A DNA stretch of 64,000 nucleotides from Colidextribacter sp. OB.20 (GTDB lineage Bacteria > Bacillota > Clostridia > Oscillospirales > Oscillospiraceae), in assembly GCF_009911595.1 (NCBI RefSeq), contig NZ_QWKG01000001.1, forward strand, positions 62,001-126,000. The letters run 5' to 3'. A program made the translations under genes and the position numbers. Below the pieces are notes generated by a model, which saw only the letters and a program-made list of their open reading frames with translations, ran no database searches and had not been told where the DNA came from. This document shows, one piece after another, positions 1-8,451 of the stretch (positions are counted from its first letter, which is position 1; each line of letters starts with the position of its first letter).

Positions 1-644
1 CCCTGCTGAAGGGGATGCCCATCTACGGCGGGGCCATTCAGGGGGAGCTGTGCACCCCCACCGGGGCCGCCCTGCTGAAGACCTTTGTCCAGTCCTTCGG
101 CCCCATACCGGTGATGGAGACGGAGAAGGTCGGCTACGGCATCGGGACCAAGGAGTTTGAACAGGCCAACTGCGTCCGGGCCTTTTGGGGGGAGGAGGAG
201 CCCCAAAGCTGCGGCGATATTCTGGAGCTGGTGTGCAACATCGACGACATGACCCCCGAGGCCCTGGCCTTCGCCTGCGCCCGGCTGCTGGAGGAGGGCG
301 CGCTGGACGTTTACACCACCCCCGGCACCATGAAGAAGGGCCGGCCCGGCTGGGTGCTGACGGTGCTGTGCGAGCCTGACCGGGATCAGGAGATGATCCG
401 GCACATCTTCGCCCACACCTCCACCAACGGCCTGCGGGCCCGGCTGTCGGAGAAGTACTTCCTCAAGCCCGGCCAGGGCCGGGTCCGGACCCAGTGGGGC
501 CCGGTGGGGGTGAAAATCGCCGAGGGCTTCGGCGTCACTCACACCAAGCCGGAGTTCGAGAACGTGGCCGCCCTGGCCCGGGAGCACGGCCTGTCCTATG
601 AGACGGTATTCCAGGCCGCGATGAAGGAGATCGGGAATCTGTAG
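1..644 (+). CDS. larC: Nickel-pincer cofactor protein LarC, C-terminal part (5' end outside window)
   Basis: The reading frame is open from the left edge, so only about the last 213 residues are present. LarC is the CTP-dependent nickel insertase that completes the nickel-pincer nucleotide cofactor of lactate racemase and related enzymes. What is visible matches the C-terminal half of the LarC/DUF111 family: a CNIDDM segment, then a segment ending in TPGTMKKGRPG and a conserved final domain. A nickel-type ABC importer follows on the same strand, which supports a nickel role. The stop codon TAG is also the first triplet of an intergenic palindrome. Confidence 0.9.
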   Translation, partial: LLKGMPIYGGAIQGELCTPTGAALLKTFVQSFGPIPVMETEKVGYGIGTKEFEQANCVRAFWGEEEPQSCGDILELVCNIDDMTPEALAFACARLLEEGALDVYTTPGTMKKGRPGWVLTVLCEPDRDQEMIRHIFAHTSTNGLRARLSEKYFLKPGQGRVRTQWGPVGVKIAEGFGVTHTKPEFENVAALAREHGLSYETVFQAAMKEIGNL

Positions 645-723
645 GGCGCGACGACCCGGCGCGCCGTCCGGCAAAACCCACATAAGGCCCAAACACGGCG
701 GGCCGAGTCGTCCCGCCCTGCAC
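641..723. repeat. Intergenic palindromic repeat, type A
   Basis: The element starts GTAGGGCGCGACGACC and ends in a near-mirror GGGCCGAGTCGTCCCGCCC, with a variable centre. The same ends recur at seven or more places in this window. The first TAG of the element is the stop codon of larC. It could form a strong RNA hairpin and act as a 3' end. It carries no gene. Confidence 0.85.
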
Positions 724-738
724 AGAAAGGATATCCAA

Positions 739-2253
739 ATGAAAAAAATCATCCTTCTTCTCCTGTCCCTCGCCCTGCTGGCCGGGTGCCAGGCCGCCCC
801 TGCGCCGGAGACCCCGCAGGACAAACAGGCCGTCACCGTGGTCCTGCCCACCGCGGCGGAGCCCGAGGCCGGCTTCGACCCCATTCTGGGCTGGGGGGCG
901 GGAGAGCACGTCCACGAGCCGCTGATCCAGTCCACCCTGACGGTGACCAACCCCGATCTGACCATCGGCTATGACCTGGCCACTGGCATGGAGACCAGCC
1001 CCGACGCCATGACCTGGACGGTAAAAATCCGGGACGGCGTGCGCTTCACCGACGGGAAGCCCCTCACCGCCGCCGATGTGGCCTTCACCTACAACGCCGC
1101 CCGGGACGCCAGTTCTGTCACCGACCTGACCATGCTGGGCCGGGCCGAGGCGGTGGACGACACCACGGTGGCCTTTCACCTGAAAAAGCCCTTCTCCGTC
1201 TGGCCCTACACCATGGCCACCGTGGGCATTGTCCCGGAGGGCTCTTACGACCCCGCCGCCTACGGCTCCAGTCCCGTGGGCTCGGGGCGGTACATCCTGA
1301 GGCAGTGGGACCGGGGCCAACAGGTCATCCTGGAGGCCAACCCGGACTATTATGGCGAAACGCCCCGGATGGAGCGGGTGGTTATCCTGTTTATGGAGGA
1401 GGACGCCGCCTTTCTGGCCGTCCAGGCGGGCCAGGCCGATCTGGCCTACACCTCTGCCCCCTACTCCGACCAAAGGGTGGACGGCTTCTCCCTGCTGTCC
1501 GTCCAAACAGTGGACAACCGGGGGATCAATTTGCCCCTGAACGGCTTCACCGCCGACCCGCTGGTCCGCCACGCCATCAGCCTGGGGCTGGACCGGCAGA
1601 CCATGATCGGCCACGTCCTCAACGGCTATGGGACCCCCGCCTACAGTGTCAGCGACGGACTTCCCTGGACCCGCACCGGTGAAGTGCCTGACGCCCCGGA
1701 AGCGGCGGCCAACGCCCTCCTGGATGAGGCGGGGTGGCTCCCCGGGGCGGACGGCATCCGGGAGAAGTGGAGCTTCGGCCGGGCGGAGCTGACCATCCAC
1801 TACCCCGCCGGAGATTCTCTCCGCCAGGGGCTGGCCGCCGAGCTTGCCAGCCAGCTGGGAGAGCTGGGCATCCAGGCCAGCCCAAACGGGGTAGACTGGG
1901 ACACTATTTACGGCGAAGCCTACCGCACCCCCACAATCTGGGGCTGGGGAGCACACACCCCCATGGATATGTACAGCATCTACCACTCGGGCAATGTGTA
2001 CGGCTACTCCAGCGGCGCAGTAGACGCCTGGATGGATGAGGCCCTGGCCTGCACCGACCTGGAAACATCCTATGTCCTGTGGCAGCGGGCCCAGGAGGAG
2101 ATCGCCCGGGACGTGCCCTGGGTGTGGCTGGTGAACGTGGACCACCTGTACTGGGTCCGGGGCGGCCTGCACGTGGCCGAACAGAAGATCCACCCCCACG
2201 GCCACGGCTGGTCCATCGTCAACAACGTAGACGCCTGGGAATGGGCCATGTAG
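739..2253 (+). CDS. nikA: Nickel/peptide-type ABC transporter substrate-binding lipoprotein
   Basis: 504 residues with a lipoprotein signal (hydrophobic stretch, then LLAGC with Cys17 as lipidation site), so the protein is anchored outside the membrane. The body is a family 5 solute-binding protein: an early segment around GWGAGEHVHEPL, TPDAMTWTVKIRDGVRF-like residues and the central NPDYYG motif typical of OppA/NikA proteins. The SD is AGAAAGGA shortly before the ATG. Genes for two permeases and two ATPases follow. Substrate is inferred as nickel from the neighbouring larC; a dipeptide or a metal chelate cannot be excluded. The stop TAG belongs to a downstream repeat. Confidence 0.8.
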   Translation: MKKIILLLLSLALLAGCQAAPAPETPQDKQAVTVVLPTAAEPEAGFDPILGWGAGEHVHEPLIQSTLTVTNPDLTIGYDLATGMETSPDAMTWTVKIRDGVRFTDGKPLTAADVAFTYNAARDASSVTDLTMLGRAEAVDDTTVAFHLKKPFSVWPYTMATVGIVPEGSYDPAAYGSSPVGSGRYILRQWDRGQQVILEANPDYYGETPRMERVVILFMEEDAAFLAVQAGQADLAYTSAPYSDQRVDGFSLLSVQTVDNRGINLPLNGFTADPLVRHAISLGLDRQTMIGHVLNGYGTPAYSVSDGLPWTRTGEVPDAPEAAANALLDEAGWLPGADGIREKWSFGRAELTIHYPAGDSLRQGLAAELASQLGELGIQASPNGVDWDTIYGEAYRTPTIWGWGAHTPMDMYSIYHSGNVYGYSSGAVDAWMDEALACTDLETSYVLWQRAQEEIARDVPWVWLVNVDHLYWVRGGLHVAEQKIHPHGHGWSIVNNVDAWEWAM

Positions 2254-2321
2254 GGGCGGATATCATCCGCCCGCCAAATATGCGCCCGGTGTATATGGGC
2301 GGACAATATCCGTCCCTGCAA
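2251..2321. repeat. Intergenic palindromic repeat, type B
   Basis: The ends are TAGGGGCGGATATCATCCGCC and GGGCGGACAATATCCGTCCC, which are mirror copies. The first TAG is the stop codon of nikA. The same type recurs near 5044, 32018, 36391 and 49262. Confidence 0.85.
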
Positions 2322-2330
2322 ACGGGGCGT

Positions 2331-2446
2331 GTAGGGCGGGACGACCCCGGCCCGCCGTCCAAAGCGGCTGCCGAGCTCAAAAATGGCGCGCCGTCCAAAG
2401 CGGCTGCAAAACCCAAAAACGGCGCGCCTAGTCGTCGCGCCCTACA
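2331..2446. repeat. Intergenic palindromic repeat, type A, with internal duplication
   Basis: It has the type A ends (GTAGGGCGGGACGACC and GTCGTCGCGCCCTACA). The centre holds two copies of a short GGCGCGCCGTCCAAAGCGGCTGC-like block, so the element has expanded internally. It lies directly next to a type B element, and together they fill the gap between nikA and nikB. Confidence 0.8.
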
Positions 2447-2461
2447 GGCTGGAGGTTACCT

Positions 2462-3448
2462 ATGAAACACCGCCTTCAATTTACCGCCAAGAAACTGGTC
2501 CGCATGGCCCTCCTCCTGCTGGGGGTGAGCCTGACGGCCTTTCTCCTCATGGACGCCTCCCCCCTGGACCCTCTCCGCACCAATATCGGCCAAGCGGCGC
2601 TGGGGACCATGAGCCCCGAGCAGGTGGCCCGGCTGGAGGACTACTGGGGGGTCAACACCCCGGCGGCGGAGCGGTATCTGGGCTGGCTGTCCTCCGCCCT
2701 GCGGGGGGACCTGGGCGTCTCGCTGCTCTACCGCCAGCCGGTGCTGACGGTCATCGGCCAGCGGCTGGCCGTCTCTGTGTGGCTGCTGGTGTTTGCCTGG
2801 GCCCTGTCCGGGGCGCTGGGCCTGGCCCTGGGCGTGCTCGCCGGGTCCCGCCGGGGCCGTTGGCCCGACAGGCTGATCCGGGGGACCTGCCTGATTTTAT
2901 ACAGCACCCCCTCCTTCTGGCTGGCCCTGGTGCTGCTTATGATATTTTCGGTCTGGCTGAGGGTGCTGCCCATCGGGCTGTCCGTTCCCATCGGGGGGAC
3001 GGCGGACAGTGTTACTCTGCTGGAGCGGCTGCACCACGCCGTTCTGCCCGCTTTGACCCTGTCCGTCGCCGGCCTGCCCGGAGTCGCCCTCCACACACGG
3101 GAGAAAACAGCCGACGTGATGGACAGCGACTATGTCCTCTTCTCCCGGGCCCGGGGGGAGCGTGGCATCCTCCGCCGGCACGTGGTGCCCAACGTGCTGC
3201 TGCCCGCCATGACATTACAATTTGCCTCTGTGGGAGAGATCATCGGCAGCTCGGTGCTGGTGGAGCAGGTATTCTCCTACCCTGGTCTGGGTCAGGCGGC
3301 CGTCAGCGCCGGTCTGGGGGGCGACATGCCCCTACTGCTGGGCATCACGGTCATCACCGCCGCACTGGTCTTTGGAGGAAATCTCACCGCCGATCTGCTC
3401 TACGGCGTCCTCGACCCCCGCATCCGAAGGGGGGCGGCCAAGGGATGA
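2462..3448 (+). CDS. nikB: Nickel/peptide ABC transporter permease, NikB/DppB type
   Basis: 328 residues with an N-terminal membrane segment (LLLLGVSLTAFLLMD), five further hydrophobic segments and the permease coupling region around DYVLFSRARGERGILRRHV followed by NVLLPAMT. This is the standard BPD_transp_1 layout for the first permease of a dipeptide/nickel importer. A GGAGG lies 5 nt before the ATG. The stop overlaps the ATG of the next permease by four bases, so the two are translationally coupled. Confidence 0.88.
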   Translation: MKHRLQFTAKKLVRMALLLLGVSLTAFLLMDASPLDPLRTNIGQAALGTMSPEQVARLEDYWGVNTPAAERYLGWLSSALRGDLGVSLLYRQPVLTVIGQRLAVSVWLLVFAWALSGALGLALGVLAGSRRGRWPDRLIRGTCLILYSTPSFWLALVLLMIFSVWLRVLPIGLSVPIGGTADSVTLLERLHHAVLPALTLSVAGLPGVALHTREKTADVMDSDYVLFSRARGERGILRRHVVPNVLLPAMTLQFASVGEIIGSSVLVEQVFSYPGLGQAAVSAGLGGDMPLLLGITVITAALVFGGNLTADLLYGVLDPRIRRGAAKG

Positions 3449-4263
3449 AAAACCGCCGGAAAAGCACACTGCTTCTGCTGATTCTCGCCGCTCTCCTGCT
3501 GTGTACCGTGGTTCTGTCTGGCGCGGCGCTGGCCCGGCAGGCCGTGGAGACCGATTTCACCCGGAAAAACCTGGCTCCCTGCGTCCCTTTTCTCTTCGGC
3601 ACCGACTGGATGGGCCGGGATATGCTGGCCCGCACTCTGGCCGGGCTGTCTCTGTCCATCCGGGTGGGGGCGCTGACGGCCTGTGTCAGCGCCGCGATCG
3701 CCCTGGCGCTGGGAACCGCCTCCGCCGCCCTGGGGGGCTGGGTGGACAGCCTCGTCTCCTGGCTCATCGACCTGGTCATGGGCATCCCCCACATCCTGCT
3801 CATTCTCCTCGTCTCCCTGGCCTGCGGCCGGGGCCTCTGGGGGGTGACCGCCGGGGTGGCCCTCACCCACTGGCCCTCCCTGGCCCGGCTGGTCCGGGCG
3901 GAGGTGCTCCAGCTGAGGCAGGCCCCCTGGCTTCAGGCCGCCCGGCGGCTGGGGACGCCCCCGGAGAGGCTGGCCCGGAACCACCTCCTCCCCCACCTGC
4001 TGCCCCAGCTTCTCACGGGGCTGATTCTGCAGTTCCCCCACGCCATTCTCCACGAGGCCAGCGTCACCTTTCTGGGCTTCGGCCTGCCCCCCGACCAGCC
4101 CGCCATCGGGGTTATCCTGGAGGAGAGCATGGGCTATCTGGCCGCCGGGCGGTGGTGGCTGGCTCTGCTCCCGGGGCTGTCCCTGGCAGCGGCGGTGCTC
4201 CTCTTCGCCCTGATTGGGGAGCGGCTGCGCCTGCTCCTCTCCCCCGCCACCGCTCAGGAATAG
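3445..4263 (+). CDS. nikC: Nickel/peptide ABC transporter permease, NikC/DppC type
   Basis: 272 residues. The start is the ATG that overlaps the nikB stop (ATGA). The protein has an N-terminal anchor, an FGTDWMGRDMLAR motif typical of NikC/DppC permeases, several membrane segments and the coupling loop AARRLGTPPERLARNHLLPH. It pairs with NikB to form the transmembrane pore. A much longer open frame extends upstream through nikB but has no coding support. Confidence 0.88.
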   Translation: MKNRRKSTLLLLILAALLLCTVVLSGAALARQAVETDFTRKNLAPCVPFLFGTDWMGRDMLARTLAGLSLSIRVGALTACVSAAIALALGTASAALGGWVDSLVSWLIDLVMGIPHILLILLVSLACGRGLWGVTAGVALTHWPSLARLVRAEVLQLRQAPWLQAARRLGTPPERLARNHLLPHLLPQLLTGLILQFPHAILHEASVTFLGFGLPPDQPAIGVILEESMGYLAAGRWWLALLPGLSLAAAVLLFALIGERLRLLLSPATAQE

Positions 4264-4273
4264 GAGGCGTCTT

Positions 4274-5047
4274 ATGGAACCGATTTTATCTGTGGAGCAC
4301 CTGTCTGTCTCCTTCACCCGGTACAGGCGTGGTCTGTCCAGGGCGGAGCTGAGCGCCATCCGGGACCTGTCTCTCACGGTGGAGCCGGGGCAGGTGGCCG
4401 CGGTGGCCGGAGAGAGCGGCTCGGGCAAAAGCCTGCTGGCCCACGCCATCCTTCACATCCTCCCCCGGAACGCCAAAGCGGGGGGCTCTATTCTCTATGA
4501 CGGCGCTCCCCTCACCCCGGACCGGGCCGCCGCCCTCCGGGGCAGGGAGATCTCCCTGATTCCCCAGGGAATCACCTACCTGGACCCTCTCCTGACGGTG
4601 GGGGCGCAGCTGCGCCGGGGCCGGACCGATCCCGATACCCGGAGCCGCTGCCGCAAGGTGCTGGAGCGCTACGGTCTGGGCGCTGAGACAGAGGGGCTCT
4701 ACCCCTTTCAGCTGTCCGGGGGGATGGCCCGGCGGGTGCTCATCGCCGCCGCTGTCCTGGACAGCCCCCGGCTCATTGTGGCCGACGAGCCCACCCCCGG
4801 CCTGGACGTGAAGTCCGCCCGGCGGGTGCTGGGCCATTTCCGGGAGCTGGCGGAGCAGGGGGCCGGGGTGCTGTTTATTACCCACGATTTGAAGCTGGCC
4901 CTGTCGGTGGCCGACAAGCTGGTGGTGCTCCGGGAGGGGCGGACGGTGGATGAACTCCCCGCCGCCGATTTCCGCCGGGGCCAGGGGTTGACCCACCCCT
5001 ATACCCGCGCCCTGTGGCAGGCCATGCCGGAGCACAGGCTCTGGTAG
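4274..5047 (+). CDS. nikD: ABC transporter ATP-binding protein, NikD/DppD type
   Basis: 257 residues. Walker A GESGSGKS is at residues 46-53, the LSGGM signature at 147-151, the Walker B Asp-Glu at 171-172, and the switch histidine H204 in FITHD. The start ATG has TAGGAGG just upstream, which overlaps the nikC stop. It supplies one of the two ATPase subunits of the importer. The stop TAG is part of the next type B palindrome. Confidence 0.88.
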   Translation: MEPILSVEHLSVSFTRYRRGLSRAELSAIRDLSLTVEPGQVAAVAGESGSGKSLLAHAILHILPRNAKAGGSILYDGAPLTPDRAAALRGREISLIPQGITYLDPLLTVGAQLRRGRTDPDTRSRCRKVLERYGLGAETEGLYPFQLSGGMARRVLIAAAVLDSPRLIVADEPTPGLDVKSARRVLGHFRELAEQGAGVLFITHDLKLALSVADKLVVLREGRTVDELPAADFRRGQGLTHPYTRALWQAMPEHRLW

Positions 5048-5114
5048 GGGCGGATACTGTCCATCCGCCGGCTGCAGTATTGATGATTCGGGCGGATAAT
5101 ATCCGCCCCTACAC
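5044..5114. repeat. Intergenic palindromic repeat, type B
   Basis: The ends are GTAGGGGCGGATACTGTCC and GGCGGATAATATCCGCCCCTAC. The TAG at 5045 terminates nikD. It separates nikD from nikE inside the operon. Confidence 0.85.
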
Positions 5115-5134
5115 ACAGGAACGGAGGTCCGCCC

Positions 5135-5806
5135 ATGACCCTGGAAGCCCGAAATCTCACCTTTCGCTACCTCCGCCGGGGGAGCCCCCCGGTGCTGGAG
5201 GGGGTAAGCCTCACCCTGCGCTCCGGGGAGCGGGTAGGGCTGTCCGCCCCCAGCGGCCGGGGCAAAACCACCCTGTGCCGCCTGCTGGCCGGCTGGGAGC
5301 GGCCCGGCGGCGGACAGGTTCTGCTGGATGGCAGGCCCCTCTCCCAGTACCGGGGCTTCTGTCCGGTGCAGCTCCTCCTTCAGCACCCGGAGGAGGCGGT
5401 GGACCCCCTGCTGAAGCTGAGAACCGCCCTGTATGAGGCCGGTCCGGCGGACCGGGCTGTCCTGGAGGGGCTGGGGATTCAGGACAGCTGGCTGGAGCGT
5501 TATCCCGCTGAGCTGTCCGGCGGAGAGCTGCAAAGAATCTGCGTGGGCCGGACTCTGCGGTCGGAGCTGAAATTCCTGCTGTGTGACGAGGCCTCCGCCA
5601 TGCTGGACCTGGTCACCCAGGCGAGGCTGTGGCGGTTTCTGCTGGATTATGCCCAGGCCCGCAATTTGGGCCTGCTCATCGTCAGTCACGACGCCGCCCT
5701 GCTGGAGCGGGTCTGCACCAGGGTGCTCACCTGGGAGGATATCACAGCGCCCCGCCCTGCCCCCAGCTGTGGGGACAGCGCAGACAGCTCGCAGGGAGGC
5801 ACATAA
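5135..5806 (+). CDS. nikE: ABC transporter ATP-binding protein, NikE/DppF type
   Basis: 223 residues, short for the family. Walker A reads SGRGKT around residues 40-45; the signature LSGGE is intact; Walker B is FLLCDEAS, with the usual Pro after Asp-Glu replaced by Ala. The H-loop is in IVSHD. The C-terminal oligopeptide-binding extension of DppF proteins is missing, which is usual for nickel-type NikE. The SD is GGAGG before the ATG. It would be the second ATPase of the importer. Confidence 0.85.
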   Translation: MTLEARNLTFRYLRRGSPPVLEGVSLTLRSGERVGLSAPSGRGKTTLCRLLAGWERPGGGQVLLDGRPLSQYRGFCPVQLLLQHPEEAVDPLLKLRTALYEAGPADRAVLEGLGIQDSWLERYPAELSGGELQRICVGRTLRSELKFLLCDEASAMLDLVTQARLWRFLLDYAQARNLGLLIVSHDAALLERVCTRVLTWEDITAPRPAPSCGDSADSSQGGT

Positions 5807-5944
5807 CAAGCCTCCGCGCATAGAATGGAGTGACAGCGGGGCGCCGGAAAGCACCTGACCGTCTTTTGCCGCGCCCGTCCACTGTCCTCTCATGGGCCCT
5901 TCCGCCTGACATCCTGCGGGCGGCGAAAAAAGAAGGGAAATGCT

Positions 5945-6835
5945 ATGCAGCGGATTCAATGGCAGGATCGATTCAACATCGGTGTGGAGGCCATAGATCA
6001 GGCCCACCGCAAACTGTTCACCATTGTCCAAAAGATCATGGATCTCTATGTGGAGCGGCACGAAAACAGGTTTGCCTGCGTAGAAGGGATCAAATACTTT
6101 AAGGCCTATGCCCTCAAGCATTTCGCGGAGGAGGAGGCCTATATGCGTGAAATCGGGTATCCCGGTTATTTGGCCCACAAAAAAATCCACGACAGGATGG
6201 AGTGGGAGACCCTTCCGGAGCTGGACCGCCTGCTGCACGAAACAGATTTCTCCACTGAGGCCGTGCAGCGCTTCATTGGCGTATGCACCGGATGGCTGAC
6301 TGGTCATATCCTGATCGAGGACCGGGCCATCATTAGGGGGAGGACCGAGGAACCGCTCCTTACAGAGCGGAGCGACGAATTGTCGGTCATTCAGACAATG
6401 ATTGTCGGTCCTCTGCGGGAGATATTTGAATGCGGCGTCCAATATATCGGGAAATTTTCTCCAAAAGATGAGATTGCCAACGCCCAGTACTGCGAATTGC
6501 GTTACGGCACCCAGGACGGAAAGCGGCTGCGGGTCATTCTGGTCATGGGAGAGCCGATGCTGCTCCACGCGGCGGGCGTGCTCTTTGATATTGACTTTTA
6601 TGAACGAAATGAGATTGTCTGCTTTGCCATCCAGGAGATTGCGCAAAATCTGATCCATCGGGCGGCCTACAGCATCGGAAGGCAGCCGGACGAATATCAG
6701 CTGGAAAAGGGACGCTTTCTGACGCACGAGGAGTTCCGCGCGATGTTCGGGGAGCGGCCCGCCCAGTACAGTCTACTGTTTCAAGTCAAGCAGGGCTGCT
6801 TCGCCTTATGTATTGACCAGATCCTGGATGCCTGA
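5945..6835 (+). CDS. Bacteriohemerythrin fused to a CheX-like domain
   Basis: 296 residues. The first 135 are a hemerythrin four-helix domain with all expected diiron ligands: H21, H59, E63, H78, H82, H121 and D126. Such domains bind O2 or store iron. Residues about 150-296 resemble a CheX-type chemotaxis phosphatase fold, with hydrophobic strands and a helix FAIQEIAQNLIHRAA that is like the CheX EIxN helix. The fusion suggests an oxygen-responsive signalling protein in an anaerobe; that is inference. Its SD is AGAAGGGA. It is a monocistronic gene ending at a strong terminator. Confidence 0.75.
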   Translation: MQRIQWQDRFNIGVEAIDQAHRKLFTIVQKIMDLYVERHENRFACVEGIKYFKAYALKHFAEEEAYMREIGYPGYLAHKKIHDRMEWETLPELDRLLHETDFSTEAVQRFIGVCTGWLTGHILIEDRAIIRGRTEEPLLTERSDELSVIQTMIVGPLREIFECGVQYIGKFSPKDEIANAQYCELRYGTQDGKRLRVILVMGEPMLLHAAGVLFDIDFYERNEIVCFAIQEIAQNLIHRAAYSIGRQPDEYQLEKGRFLTHEEFRAMFGERPAQYSLLFQVKQGCFALCIDQILDA

Positions 6836-6900
6836 AGCATTTGCGGCTTTAGAGACCGGGAGGTCCCGCAGAGAAATCGGTCTTACCCGTTTATCGCATG

Positions 6901-6938
6901 AATAAATCCCGTGATTTGCAGAAATCACGGGATTTATT
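6901..6938. terminator. Bidirectional intrinsic terminator
   Basis: A perfect 17-bp stem (AATAAATCCCGTGATTT and its complement) with loop GCAG. It has AT runs on both sides and lies between the converging hemerythrin and specificity-subunit genes. Confidence 0.9.
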
Positions 6939-6993
6939 ACTTATTTCGCAAAAATTCGGTCCAGATTTCGCCCCTCGCAGGTCACAAGCCCTC

Positions 6994-8439
6994 TCAAAAA
7001 ACCGCTTCCCTTACAATGGCGTCAATCTCTCCGCGGAGTCTGGCAATTTCGGCCTGAATGCTGTCCTGCCGGTCAAGCTCAGCCCTGACCTTACCCACAA
7101 TATGCTCCTGCTCCTCCAGCGTCAGGTCGGGCACCAAAAGCTCCGCGATGCTGTCCGGATAGATATCCACCTGATTGGTACAGCCGGTGTAGTCCCGCTC
7201 TATCTGGAAATACCCCAGCACGGATTGCAGAAAGCAGAGGGCAAACTCCGGATTGTACCGCTCCCGGTCCAGGCGGATGATGGTGATATGGCTGTCGGCG
7301 TACAGCCGCTCCCCGCTCCAGGCCACAGCCGCCTTCCCGATGGAGCCCTTTCCTGTGGAGGCGATCAGGAGGTCTCCATCCTGGACCTGCGCCCTCTCGT
7401 CCCTCTCATAGTCACAGGCCGACACAAATTCCTCCTCTGAAACCGCGACCTTTCCATCCCGCAGGTGCGCCGTCTTGACCACAGGAATCTCCCCCTCTGC
7501 CTTATATCTGGGGGAGCAGCCGCGATGGACCGGCGTCAGCACCAGCGAGCCCAGCTTCACGGTGGGAATGCCCCGCAGCACCTCCGCGAGGGCTTGGGTG
7601 ATCTCATTGTGAAACCTCACCGACATCCGCAGAGCCGGGGACCGGAAGAGCGCCCCATAGGCAAGCGAGGTGCTCCGGCGCCCTCTCGGGGGGAGGGACT
7701 GGGTGGGCTGGGATACCCCCTTTCCAAACCGTGCCGGGAGCGCCATGTCATACTGAAAGGCTTGGGAAAACACGGCCTCAAGCTTTTCCTGAATCTTCTC
7801 CCGCCGGCCCAGCAGGGCCTCGATTTCCAGCACCCGCTTCCGGATGCCCTCGTTTAACCGGCCTGTGTCCGCGCCTTCACGGAAGCGGGGAACCTGAATC
7901 TTCAAAAATTCCTCCGGGTTCACCCGCTTGTGAGACGGGGTTTTTCCTGTCTCAAGGCAGGCGTAGGCATTCCTCATCTCCGGCGTCAGCAGGAGATACA
8001 AAATCAAATAGTCCATATCGGGCTTTCTCAGGGCGTAAGGGATGAACTCCGTCGAGCCGATCAGCTCCCGCTCCGTCTCGGGCAGGAGGTATATGTACCC
8101 CTTCGGCATCCCCAGCTTGGACACAATCAGATCACCATCCGACAGTACGGTTTTGTCGGAATTGATCTCGTCCACCGCCGCAATCCTGTCCCAGTCGAGC
8201 ATACCGCCGCCGGGCTCCTGGTCGGATATGTTTACCAGCAGACAGCCGGTCTCCAGGTCCCCCTTGGGCCTTTTGCTGACCGGCAGCGGGGTGAGCAGCT
8301 CTGACAGAGGCGACAGCCGCTCCCCCGGCCCAAAGGCGCTCCAGCAATCCCGGGACACAAAGGAAAGGTATTTCGTGTCGCACCGGCACTGCGTGCTAAT
8401 CCCCAGCGCCTTATCCTTGATAACCGCACATTTTCTCAT
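6994..8439 (-). CDS. hsdS: Restriction-modification specificity subunit (HsdS-like, two target-recognition domains)
   Basis: 481 residues. There are two target-recognition domains (about 20-190 and 290-430), each followed by a conserved long helix (RKRVLEIEALLGRREKIQEKL and the C-terminal HIVGKVRAELDRQDSIQAEI). This is the layout of type I and type IIB specificity subunits that read a bipartite DNA site. The second domain has the usual IPVVKTAHLRDG and DGDLLIASTGKGSIGKAA stretches. It begins 12 nt after the methylase gene and must work with it. No motor subunit gene is adjacent. Confidence 0.88.
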   Translation of the reverse strand: MRKCAVIKDKALGISTQCRCDTKYLSFVSRDCWSAFGPGERLSPLSELLTPLPVSKRPKGDLETGCLLVNISDQEPGGGMLDWDRIAAVDEINSDKTVLSDGDLIVSKLGMPKGYIYLLPETERELIGSTEFIPYALRKPDMDYLILYLLLTPEMRNAYACLETGKTPSHKRVNPEEFLKIQVPRFREGADTGRLNEGIRKRVLEIEALLGRREKIQEKLEAVFSQAFQYDMALPARFGKGVSQPTQSLPPRGRRSTSLAYGALFRSPALRMSVRFHNEITQALAEVLRGIPTVKLGSLVLTPVHRGCSPRYKAEGEIPVVKTAHLRDGKVAVSEEEFVSACDYERDERAQVQDGDLLIASTGKGSIGKAAVAWSGERLYADSHITIIRLDRERYNPEFALCFLQSVLGYFQIERDYTGCTNQVDIYPDSIAELLVPDLTLEEQEHIVGKVRAELDRQDSIQAEIARLRGEIDAIVREAVF

Positions 8440-8451
8440 TGCCGGCCACCC

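Noticed and set aside
641-723. Palindromic repeats as a CRISPR array
   Set aside because: Elements are single and dispersed, with inverted ends and no regular spacer-repeat series; no cas gene is in the window.
5807-5944. Riboswitch before the hemerythrin gene
   Set aside because: Only a weak GC hairpin (GGGCGCCGG/CCGCGCCC) is seen; no known aptamer core could be matched by eye.
4286-6727. An 813-codon reverse-strand frame over nikD, nikE and the hemerythrin gene
   Set aside because: It crosses three well-supported genes and two intergenic gaps, with shadow composition and no motif.
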